DNA of 5,143 nt from Bacillota bacterium. Its GTDB lineage: Bacteria; Bacillota; Sulfobacillia; Thermaerobacterales; Thermaerobacteraceae. The notes beneath the pieces are model-generated. The model saw nothing but the letters and a program-made list of their open reading frames with translations, did no database searches and had not been told where the DNA came from. The translations under genes were made by a program, and so were the position numbers. Below are positions 1 to 5,143 of this stretch, one piece after another. Location of the stretch: the NCBI GenBank assembly GCA_003242195.1, contig QGUQ01000154.1:1-5143 (forward strand), written 5' to 3'. The number at the start of each line of letters is the position of its first letter. Positions within the stretch are counted from its first letter, which is position 1.

Positions 1-1216
1 CCTCCGTACCGCGGGCGATGTCGGCCGGTTCCGCCCATTCCTCCGGGCAGTGACTGAGTCCGTCCCGGCAGGGGATGAACAGCATGCCCATGGGCGCGAT
101 CCGCGCTACGTGCATGGCATCGTGGCCGGCACCGCTGGCGAGCCTGAGCGTGGCGTGGCCCAGTTCCCGCGCCGCCTCCTCCAGCGCTTCCATCACCAGC
201 GGGTCGGCCTGGGCGCCCTGTGCCCGGCCCATGCACCGTGCCGACCACTTCACGCCCCGGGACCTGCAGATGCCCTCGACCGCGCCGCGAATACGCTTCC
301 AGCCCTCGGCCAGCTGCCCCTCGTCGTGGCTGCGGAGATCCACCGTCAGCTCCACCCGCCCGGGCACCACGTTCATGTTGTTGGGCTCGTTCACCAGGAG
401 GCCGACGGTGGCCACGAAGTGCCCGCGGGTGGCCAGTTCCCGGCCGATGCCTTCCACCGCCAGGACGATCTCCGCTGCTGCCGCCAGGGCGTCCCGCCGC
501 AGGTCCATGGGCGTCGTGCCGGCGTGGCCGGCCCGGCCCTCGACGACGATCCGGTGCCATTCCATGCTGGCGATGCCGGTGACGATGCCGATGGGCACGC
601 CCCGGCGCTCCAACACCGGCCCCTGTTCGATGTGCATCTCCAGGTAGGCGGCGACCTCGCCCCGCCGGCGCAACGGGCGGGCCAGAGCGTCCGGGTCGCC
701 GCCCATGCGGCGGATGCCCTCGGCCAGGGTCTCGCCGGCGGGGTTGACCTGTGCCAGCATCTCCGGGGTCAGTCCGCCCGCCAGGGCCTGGCTGCCCACA
801 CAGGAGGGGCCGTAGTCGGTGGGTTCTTCCGCCAGGAAATCGACGACCTCCAGGGGATGCCGCAGCCGCACTCCTGCCTCCCGAAGCGCCCGTACCGCCT
901 CCAGGGCGCCCAGGACGCCGATCACGCCGTCGAACCGGCCGCCGCCGACCACCGTATCGGTATGGGAGCCGATCATCAACGGTGGCAGGCCGGGCTCCGT
1001 GCCCTCCCAGCGGCCGATGAGGTTGCCGCCCTCGTCCACGCGGGTCTGCAGGCCGGCTTCCTGCATCCGGGCCGCTAGCCAGCGCCGCCCTTCCAGGTAC
1101 ACCTCCGTGAAGGCCCGGCGGGTATAGGGACGGGCCGGATCGGTCCGGGCCGCCAGTTCCTCCAGGTCCGTCCACAGGCGGGTAGCATCGATCCGAGGCC
1201 GGGGCAGCGTCGTCAT
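1..1216 (-). CDS. Zn-dependent amidohydrolase, hydantoinase/carbamoylase (AllC/HyuC-like) family, C-terminus cut by window edge
   Basis: The minus strand reads open from an ATG at 1216-1214 to the left edge, 405 codons with no stop. The family is usually about 410 residues, so only a short tail is missing. Enzymes of this M20-clan family are cytoplasmic and hydrolyse N-carbamoyl amino acids, allantoate or related ureido/amide compounds using two metal ions. Visible motifs: GSHTDTV (83-89, His85), GGRFDG (92-97, Asp96), FLAEEPTDYG (127-136, Glu130 and Glu131), EMHIEQGPVLE (193-203, His195), GRAGHAGTTPM (227-237) opening the dimerisation lid domain, MNVVPGRVELTVDLRS (281-296), SGAGHDA (361-367, His365) and LSHCPEEW (387-394). 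The expected metal ligands His, Asp, Glu, His and His are all present. The start is supported by GAGGAGG (1230-1224 on the minus strand) seven bases upstream. The gene is transcribed divergently from the peptidase and transporter genes. The substrate cannot be fixed from sequence: L-carbamoylase, allantoate or ureidoglycine amidohydrolase and beta-ureidopropionase all remain possible. Confidence 0.93.
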   Translation of the reverse strand, partial: MTTLPRPRIDATRLWTDLEELAARTDPARPYTRRAFTEVYLEGRRWLAARMQEAGLQTRVDEGGNLIGRWEGTEPGLPPLMIGSHTDTVVGGGRFDGVIGVLGALEAVRALREAGVRLRHPLEVVDFLAEEPTDYGPSCVGSQALAGGLTPEMLAQVNPAGETLAEGIRRMGGDPDALARPLRRRGEVAAYLEMHIEQGPVLERRGVPIGIVTGIASMEWHRIVVEGRAGHAGTTPMDLRRDALAAAAEIVLAVEGIGRELATRGHFVATVGLLVNEPNNMNVVPGRVELTVDLRSHDEGQLAEGWKRIRGAVEGICRSRGVKWSARCMGRAQGAQADPLVMEALEEAARELGHATLRLASGAGHDAMHVARIAPMGMLFIPCRDGLSHCPEEWAEPADIARGTE

Positions 1217-1223
1217 GGTCAAG

Positions 1224-1230
1224 CCTCCTC
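1224..1230 (-). promoter_or_regulatory. Ribosome binding site of the minus-strand amidohydrolase
   Basis: Read on the minus strand this is GAGGAGG, a near-complete anti-16S match, seven bases before the ATG at 1216. It fixes the start of the hydrolase and shows the reading frame is a real gene rather than a shadow of the open plus-strand frames opposite it. Confidence 0.85.
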
Positions 1231-1416
1231 GTCCTGGCCGGCCGGAGCGGTCGCGGCCGGGGCCCTGGTGATGGATGGAAGGATTCGGGGCGGATGGGCA
1301 GCCTCAGCCGGACAGGCGACGACGTTCCGCCATTCCCGGCCGCTCGCTGTCACATTTCCGGTGCTCCTCCCCGCCACCAATGCGATCCTTCCCAAATATT
1401 GCAGGAGGAATTGTCC

Positions 1417-1473
1417 TTGTCACATAGTATCACTCAAGAACATTCACCAAAGGGTTTGCGCTATCCGAATTGA
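1417..1473 (+). CDS. Possible 18-codon leader peptide upstream of the dipeptidase
   Basis: A TTG at 1417 opens an 18-codon frame ending at TGA 1471-1473 and reading MSHSITQEHSPKGLRYPN. AGGAGG at 1403-1408 lies eight bases upstream of the TTG, an ideal distance; another in-frame TTG at 1411 is too close to it. No gene start otherwise explains this Shine-Dalgarno sequence. The frame ends 67 bases before the dipeptidase ATG and sits in the AT-richer patch. There is no run of one regulatory amino acid of the kind seen in classical attenuators, and I recognise no family. It could be a translated upstream frame affecting dipeptidase expression, or chance. If a promoter lies inside the frame, for example TTGTCA at 1417, the transcript would exclude it. 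Confidence 0.25.
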   Translation: MSHSITQEHSPKGLRYPN

Positions 1474-1493
1474 CGCGAAAATTGCGTACCGCT

Positions 1494-1508
1494 CCCGCCC
1501 AGGGCGGG
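1494..1508. repeat. GC inverted repeat upstream of the dipeptidase ribosome binding site
   Basis: CCCGCCC (1494-1500) and GGGCGGG (1502-1508) are perfect inverted copies around one A. As RNA this would fold as a 5-6 bp stem with a 3-5 base loop. It ends 14 bases before the Shine-Dalgarno sequence at 1523. No T-run follows, so it is not a standard intrinsic terminator. It could affect leader RNA structure or be a protein site, but short GC palindromes are common at this base composition. Confidence 0.35.
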
Positions 1509-1522
1509 CCGCGGGCGTATTG

Positions 1523-1530
1523 AAGGAGGA
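1523..1530 (+). promoter_or_regulatory. Ribosome binding site that decides the dipeptidase start
   Basis: AAGGAGGA lies ten bases before ATG 1541. The same frame is open further upstream, back to an ATG at 1268. The 91 extra codons have no ribosome binding site that I can see, do not resemble the family, and run through the AT-richer leader. An in-frame TTG at 1520 overlaps this site and cannot use it. The ATG at 1541 is therefore the start. Confidence 0.85.
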
Positions 1531-1540
1531 AGGCCGCCGG

Positions 1541-2914
1541 ATGGCATCGTGGCAGCAATATCTGCAGGACAACCGCGCACGCTTCCTGGACGAATACCTG
1601 GACCTGCTGCGCATCCCCAGCATCTCCGCCCTGCCCGAGCACGCCGGGGACGTCCGGCGGGCGGCGGAGTGGGTGGCCCGCCGGCTGGAGGCGGCGGGGC
1701 TGGAGGGCGTCCGGGTGATGGAGACCGGGGGGCACCCGGTGGTGTATGGGGAATGGCTCCACGCGCCGGGCAAGCCCACCGTGCTGATCTACGGTCACTT
1801 CGACGTGCAGCCGGTGGACCCCCTGGACCTCTGGTCCAGCCCGCCCTTCGAGCCGGCGATCCGGGACGGCCGGGTGTATGCCCGGGGTGCCTCGGACAAC
1901 AAGGGGAACTTCATCCTCGCCATTTTCGCCGTGGAGGCACTTCTGCGGGCTGAGGGCCGGCTGCCCCTGAACGTCAAGTTCCTCCTGGAGGGGCAGGAGG
2001 AGATCGGGAGCCCTCAGCTCCCGGCCTTCATCGCGGAACACAAGGACCTGCTGGCCTGTGATCTCGTGATCAGCACCGACGGGGCCAACTGGGCGGAGGA
2101 CCAACCGTCGCTATCCGTCGGTACCCGCGGCCTCTGCGCCCTGCAGATCGACGTCCGGGGCGCCAGCAGCGACCTCCACTCCGGGCTCTACGGCGGGACG
2201 ATCCAGAACCCCATCCACGCCCTGGTCCGGCTCCTGGATTCCATGCGCAGGCCGGACGGGAAGATCCTGGTAGAGGGCTTCTACGACTCCGTGAGGCCCC
2301 TTTCCCCCGAAGAGAGGGCGATGCTCGCCCGCATCCCCTTCGACGAGGAGGCCTTCACCCGGGAACTGGGCGTGCCGGGAACCTTCGGGGAGCCGGGATT
2401 CAGCACCCTGGAGCGGGCCTGGGTGCGCCCGACCCTGGAGATCAACGGCATCTGGGGCGGGTTCCAGGGGGAGGGGACCAAGACCGTCCTCCCCAACGAG
2501 GCGCACGCCAAGATCTCGTGCCGGCTGGTGCCGGACCAGGATCCGGACGAGATCATTCATTGCATCCAGGCCCACGTGGAGCGGCACGCACCGCCCGGCG
2601 TGCAGGTGACGGTCCGCGCCTTCCCGGGCAGTGCCCGGCCGTACGTGGTGCCCCCGGACCTGCCGGCCCTGCGGGTGGCCCGGGAGGTACTCACCGAGAT
2701 CTACGGCAAGGAGCCGTACTTGGTCCGCACAGGCGGGACGGTGCCGGTGCTGGCCTTGTTCCTCACCCACCTGGGCGCCCACACCATCACGGTGGCTTTC
2801 GGGGTCGAGGACGAGCGCTTCCACGCGCCCGATGAGTTCTTCCGCCTGGAGAACTTCGACCGCGGGCAGCGGGGCTACGCCCGGCTGCTAGAGCGCCTGG
2901 CCGGGGCTTCTTGA
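1541..2914 (+). CDS. M20 family dipeptidase-like metallopeptidase
   Basis: This is a 457-residue cytoplasmic di-zinc peptidase of the M20/carnosinase-like (CNDP, PepV-related) group, which cleaves dipeptides or other short N-terminal peptide or amide bonds; its length is normal for the group. Family motifs in order: LLRIPSIS (22-29), YGHFDVQP (84-91, metal His86 and supporting Asp88), ARGASDNKG (114-122, bridging Asp119), LLEGQEEIGS (148-157, general base Glu153 and metal Glu154), STDGANW (178-184, Asp180), the inserted dimerisation domain from about 200 with SSDLHSGLYGG (209-219, His213, the residue that in dimeric relatives completes the partner's active site), GTKTVLPNEAHAKISCRL in its second half, RTGGTVPV near the C-terminus, and ERFHAPDEF with metal His428. 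No key residue is missing. There is no signal peptide. The next gene begins 144 bases later on the same strand and encodes a peptide-type binding protein, consistent with hydrolysis of imported substrate. Exact substrate is unknown. Confidence 0.93.
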   Translation: MASWQQYLQDNRARFLDEYLDLLRIPSISALPEHAGDVRRAAEWVARRLEAAGLEGVRVMETGGHPVVYGEWLHAPGKPTVLIYGHFDVQPVDPLDLWSSPPFEPAIRDGRVYARGASDNKGNFILAIFAVEALLRAEGRLPLNVKFLLEGQEEIGSPQLPAFIAEHKDLLACDLVISTDGANWAEDQPSLSVGTRGLCALQIDVRGASSDLHSGLYGGTIQNPIHALVRLLDSMRRPDGKILVEGFYDSVRPLSPEERAMLARIPFDEEAFTRELGVPGTFGEPGFSTLERAWVRPTLEINGIWGGFQGEGTKTVLPNEAHAKISCRLVPDQDPDEIIHCIQAHVERHAPPGVQVTVRAFPGSARPYVVPPDLPALRVAREVLTEIYGKEPYLVRTGGTVPVLALFLTHLGAHTITVAFGVEDERFHAPDEFFRLENFDRGQRGYARLLERLAGAS

Positions 2915-2960
2915 TCAGCGCCGCCGGGGCTCAGGCCGAATCGCACAACCCGCAAGCTGA

Positions 2961-3017
2961 AGGGCACCACCTGCGGACAGCGCAGCACGGTCTCCGGCGG
3001 AGGGGCACCACCCGCGG
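2961..3017 (+). repeat. Degenerate 16-base direct repeat pair upstream of the binding-protein gene
   Basis: AGGGCACCACCTGCGG at 2961-2976 and GGGGCACCACCCGCGG at 3002-3017 match at 14 of 16 positions, with starts 41 bases apart, close to four helical turns. GCGCAG follows each copy (2980-2985 and 3026-3031) but at unequal distance. The pair could be tandem operator half-sites for the transporter gene or a trace of local duplication. The function is unknown. Confidence 0.4.
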
Positions 3018-3044
3018 GTCATGTCGCGCAGTCCGCATATCCAA

Positions 3045-3050
3045 GGGAGG
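3045..3050 (+). promoter_or_regulatory. Ribosome binding site that decides the binding-protein start
   Basis: GGGAGG lies eight bases before ATG 3059 and only five before the adjacent in-frame GTG at 3056. The spacing favours ATG; the choice changes the protein by one residue. Confidence 0.75.
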
Positions 3051-3058
3051 GATCCGTG

Positions 3059-4660
3059 ATGCAATCGCTGAAGCGCCGGCCCCTCGTGGCTCTGGCAACG
3101 ATCTTGGTCGCCGCTTTGCTGCTGACCGCCTGTTCCGGCGGCGGGTCGGCTCCTGCGGGGGGCTCGTCCGGGGGAGGAAGCGGTGGCGGGGCGGGGGGCG
3201 ACAAGACCTTCCGCATCGCCGTCGGCATCGATCCCGACACGCTGGACCCGGCCGGGATGACCACGACCACCGTGGCCAACATGGTGGACTACATCGTCGA
3301 GACCCTGGTCAAGATCGACAAGGACGGCAACATCAAGCCCAGCCTGGCCAAGTCATGGCAGGTGGCCCCGGATGGCCGCTCCATCACCTTCGAGCTCCAG
3401 GAAGGGGTCAAGTTCCACGACGGTACGCCCTTCAACGCCGAGGCCGTCAAGTTCAACATCGAGCGGATCCTCAATCCCGACGTGCGGATGCCGCTGCGGG
3501 CGAGTTACGCGGTCATCGAGCGGGCGGAGGTGGTGGATGAACACACCGTAACCCTCCACCTCAAGGAGCCTGCGCCGTACCTGCTGGGTGCCCTCACCTA
3601 TACCGCGGCGGGGATGATCTCGCCCAAGTCCGTCAACGAGCACGGCAACAGCATGACGGCGTACCAGCACCCGGTGGGCACGGGCCCGTACGTCCTGAAG
3701 CAGTACACCAAGGGCAGCCAGCTCGTCCTGGAGAAGTTCCAGGACTACTGGGGCGAGAAGCCCTACTATGACCAGGTCGTGTTCCAGATCGTACCCGAGG
3801 CCGCGACCCGGGAAAGCCTGTTGCTGGCCGGGCAGGTGGACATGATCATCCTGCCGCCCACTTCCGACATCCCGGCGCTGCAGAACAATCCCAAGGTGAA
3901 GGTGCTGCTGGCGCCCAGCGACCGGACGATCTTCGCCGCCATCAACACCCAACATCCGGCTCTCAAGGACAAGCGGGTCCGGCAGGCCCTCAACTACGCG
4001 ATTAATAAGGAAGAAATCATCAAGAACGTGCTGTTCGGTGCCGCCGACGTGATGGACGCGCCCATGGCCAAGCCGCTCGTGGGTTATTGCCAGACCGGGC
4101 CGTACCCCTACAATCCCGAGAAGGCCAAGCAGCTCCTGCAGGAGGCGGGCGCGACCAACCTGGAGCTGACGTTCGTGACGCCGACGGGGCGGTACCTGCA
4201 GGACTACCAGGCCGCCCAGGCCATCGCCAACTTCCTGCAGGAGGTCGGGGTGAAGGTATCCCTGTCCACCATGGACTGGCCGAGCTATACGGCCACCGTC
4301 CACGTGCCGCCCGACCAGGCGACGGTGCAGCTCCACATCCTGGGCTGGGCACCGACCTTCTTGGATTCGCAGCAGCAGATGCTGCAGTTCACCAAGGACA
4401 ACCATCCGCCCAAGGGCCTGGCTTCTTCCTATTACACCAACCCGCAGGTGGAGGAACTGGTGGCGCAGGCCAACCGGGAGGTGGACCAGGAGAAGCGGCA
4501 GCAGCTCTACTGCGAGGCCGCCAAGATCATCTGGGAGGATGCGCCCTGGATCTTCCTCTGGGTGCAGCGCTTCCCCATCGTCCACTCGGCCAAGGTCACC
4601 AACATCTCGTACCTGCCCAACGAGAAGTTTGATGCCATCTACGCGCGGCCGGCCGAGTAG
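3059..4660 (+). CDS. ABC transporter substrate-binding lipoprotein, family 5 (peptide/glutathione-type)
   Basis: This 533-residue lipoprotein is the extracytoplasmic receptor of a Dpp/Opp/Gsi-type importer. The N-terminus has basic KRR (5-7), a hydrophobic stretch (8-22) and a lipobox LTAC with the acylated Cys25, so after signal peptidase II cleavage the protein is anchored to the membrane. A Gly/Ser linker (26-47) leads to the folded part. Family 5 hallmarks: DPDTLDPAG (58-66), the domain signature FELQEGVKFHDGTPFNAEAV (111-130) followed by KFNIERIL, HPVGTGPYVLKQY (204-216), FAAINTQHPALKDKRVRQALNYAINKEEII across 292-321, and WEDAPWIFLW (492-501). The length is typical. The hinge/ligand segment reads LGWAPTFLDS (428-437), where OppA has the Asp that holds the peptide amino terminus; by eye that position is Thr433 here. 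This makes a free-N-terminus peptide a less certain ligand. A permease gene follows 33 bases after the stop, so they are very likely co-transcribed. A GsiB-like or other small-solute role is possible. Confidence 0.93.
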   Translation: MQSLKRRPLVALATILVAALLLTACSGGGSAPAGGSSGGGSGGGAGGDKTFRIAVGIDPDTLDPAGMTTTTVANMVDYIVETLVKIDKDGNIKPSLAKSWQVAPDGRSITFELQEGVKFHDGTPFNAEAVKFNIERILNPDVRMPLRASYAVIERAEVVDEHTVTLHLKEPAPYLLGALTYTAAGMISPKSVNEHGNSMTAYQHPVGTGPYVLKQYTKGSQLVLEKFQDYWGEKPYYDQVVFQIVPEAATRESLLLAGQVDMIILPPTSDIPALQNNPKVKVLLAPSDRTIFAAINTQHPALKDKRVRQALNYAINKEEIIKNVLFGAADVMDAPMAKPLVGYCQTGPYPYNPEKAKQLLQEAGATNLELTFVTPTGRYLQDYQAAQAIANFLQEVGVKVSLSTMDWPSYTATVHVPPDQATVQLHILGWAPTFLDSQQQMLQFTKDNHPPKGLASSYYTNPQVEELVAQANREVDQEKRQQLYCEAAKIIWEDAPWIFLWVQRFPIVHSAKVTNISYLPNEKFDAIYARPAE

Positions 4661-4682
4661 GGGCGCGCCGGAGGGGGGCTCT

Positions 4683-4687
4683 GAGGT
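4683..4687 (+). promoter_or_regulatory. Ribosome binding site of the permease gene
   Basis: GAGGT lies six bases before ATG 4694. A stronger purine run, GGAGGGGGG at 4670-4678, is 15 bases away and probably too far to be the main site. Confidence 0.55.
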
Positions 4688-4693
4688 CCGCCC

Positions 4694-5143
4694 ATGAAGC
4701 GCTACATCATCCAGCGTTTGATCGCGGCAGCCATCACGTTGCTGGGCGTCACCTTCGTGGTGTTCCTGATCGTGCGGCTGATCCCGGGCGACCCCGCGGT
4801 CGTCATCGCCGGGCCCATGGCCAGTGGCGAAGAGGTGGAACGTATCCGCACGCAGCTGGGCCTGGACCGGCCTTTCCTGGAGCAGTACTGGACGTACCTG
4901 TCCAGGCTGGCGCGGGGCGACCTGGGCGTTTCGGCCCGCACCCAGCAACCGGTGCTGCACGAGATCCTGGCCCGGTTGCCCTACACCCTGGAACTGGCGG
5001 TGGTGAGCGCGGCCCTGGCGACGGTGACGGGGGTGGCGGCGGGGGGGGGCGCCGCCGCCGGCCCCGACGCCGCGCTCGACTACCTGGCCTCGTTCGGGAC
5101 CCTGCTGGGGGGTTCCATGCCCCGCTACTGGCTGGGGATTCCG
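4694..5143 (+). CDS. ABC transporter permease, DppB/OppB-like, C-terminal half beyond window edge
   Basis: Only the first 150 codons are in the window; full-length relatives are a little over 300 residues. It forms half of the membrane channel of a peptide/nickel-type importer and would pair with a DppC-like permease encoded downstream. The N-terminus MKRYIIQRL, the first membrane segment (about 9-30), IPGDPA (30-35), LGLDRPFLEQYWTYLSRL (55-72), the RGDLGVS motif (74-80), LPYTLELA (95-102) opening membrane segment 2 (about 97-118), and SMPRYWLGI (141-149) in segment 3 are all standard for DppB. One oddity: residues 115-127 read AAGGGAAAGPDAA, a very low-complexity Gly/Ala loop over a nine-G run, where relatives normally carry a basic cytoplasmic loop. 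The frame stays open across it. The gene follows the binding-protein gene by 33 bases, supporting an operon. Confidence 0.92.
   Translation, partial: MKRYIIQRLIAAAITLLGVTFVVFLIVRLIPGDPAVVIAGPMASGEEVERIRTQLGLDRPFLEQYWTYLSRLARGDLGVSARTQQPVLHEILARLPYTLELAVVSAALATVTGVAAGGGAAAGPDAALDYLASFGTLLGGSMPRYWLGIP
5041..5049 (+). repeat. Nine-G homopolymer followed by GCC repeats inside the permease gene
   Basis: Nine consecutive G are followed by C and a short GCC repeat (5051-5059). The run encodes the Gly-rich loop between membrane segments 2 and 3. Homopolymers of this length are prone to slippage in replication and to length errors in sequencing. The frame is intact here, as the downstream motif SMPRYWLG shows. 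Confidence 0.7.

Larger units (their letters stand above)
1217..1540. promoter_or_regulatory. Divergent intergenic region with AT-richer patch (about 1380-1490), likely promoter/leader region
   Basis: This 324-base spacer separates two divergent start codons, so it must carry, or lie downstream of, signals for both units. Bases 1231-1375 are GC-rich and show nothing I can name. Bases about 1380-1490 are clearly richer in A and T than anywhere else in the window, as expected for a promoter/leader. I could not assign a convincing -35/-10 pair. The best partial matches are TTGTCA at 1417-1422 with AACATT at 1439-1444 (16-base spacer) and TTGCAG at 1399-1404 with CATAGT at 1423-1428 (18-base spacer); both are weak. 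TTGACG at 1470-1475 resembles a -35 box but has no -10 partner at normal spacing. AATTG occurs twice, at 1468-1472 and 1480-1484, twelve bases apart. Confidence 0.45.
2915..3058. other. Gap between dipeptidase and binding-protein gene, no clear terminator or promoter
   Basis: This 144-base GC-rich gap contains no hairpin followed by a T-run and no AT-rich promoter-like box, so read-through from the dipeptidase into the transporter genes is plausible. The best stem is CCGCA (2950-2954) with TGCGG (2972-2976), only 5 bp with a 17-base loop. A 9-base direct repeat GCCGGGGCT lies at 2900-2908, overlapping the end of the peptidase gene, and at 2923-2931. Confidence 0.4.

Noticed and set aside
50..1078. 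Long open frame of 342 codons on the plus strand opposite the amidohydrolase
   Set aside because: Its product is rich in His, Pro, Gly and Ala without family motifs, and it lies antisense to a frame carrying every motif of a known enzyme family. Such open antisense frames are usual in GC-rich DNA.
1470..1475. TTGACG as a -35 promoter box
   Set aside because: At 16-18 bases downstream the sequence is GC-rich (around TCCCGC) with no resemblance to a -10 box.
1268..1540. N-terminal extension of the dipeptidase back to an ATG at 1268
   Set aside because: The extra 91 residues do not resemble the family, cross the leader region and lack a ribosome binding site, while ATG 1541 has AAGGAGGA at good spacing.
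3021..3059. Twelve-codon frame whose TGA overlaps the binding-protein ATG (TGATG), hinting at translational coupling
   Set aside because: The only purine-rich stretch upstream of its ATG is about 15 bases away, and the binding-protein gene has its own well-placed ribosome binding site. The overlap is probably chance.
4647..4669. Two 8-base palindromes, GGCCGGCC (4647-4654) and GGCGCGCC (4662-4669), around the binding-protein stop, as a terminator or processing hairpin
   Set aside because: They can form only a short stem (CCGGC with GCCGG), with no T-run after it. Palindromes of G and C are common at this composition, and the permease gene follows closely.
3353..4960. Open frame of 535 codons on the minus strand opposite the binding protein and permease
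   Set aside because: It spans two real genes and their spacer on the other strand, and its product is a Leu/Gly/Arg/His-rich sequence with no recognisable domain. It is a composition artefact despite its length.

Overview
The window is GC-rich, about two thirds G+C by eye. It has strong AGGAGG-type ribosome binding sites and a lipobox-bearing solute-binding lipoprotein. Together these suggest a high-GC Gram-positive bacterium, possibly a thermophilic high-GC Firmicute in the Symbiobacterium/Thermaerobacter range. That placement is inference from composition and protein style; no rRNA or other marker is present.

Layout: four genes on two divergent units. On the minus strand, 1216 to 1 encodes a hydantoinase/carbamoylase-type Zn amidohydrolase of the M20 clan; its last few residues lie beyond the left edge. 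The divergent spacer 1217-1540 holds the only clearly AT-richer patch (about 1380-1490). In it is a short open frame with its own Shine-Dalgarno sequence, followed by a GC inverted repeat. On the plus strand come an M20 dipeptidase-like metallopeptidase (1541-2914), a 144-base gap with a degenerate direct repeat, a family 5 solute-binding lipoprotein (3059-4660), and the first 150 codons of a DppB-type ABC permease (4694 to the right edge). The permease's partners (a DppC-like permease and ATPases) are expected downstream but not seen.

Reading of the locus: uptake of a small organic nitrogen compound by a Dpp/Opp/Gsi-type ABC importer, with two cytoplasmic metallo-amidohydrolases to cleave the imported material. 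The binding protein appears to lack the acidic residue that OppA and DppA use to hold a peptide's free amino terminus, so the substrate may be an N-blocked peptide or N-carbamoyl compound rather than an ordinary peptide. This is a hypothesis.

I see no RNA gene, mobile element, CRISPR array or origin. Nothing here is strong evidence of a new kind of system. The points most worth checking are the leader-like region upstream of the dipeptidase, the altered ligand site of the binding protein, and an odd G-run segment in the permease.
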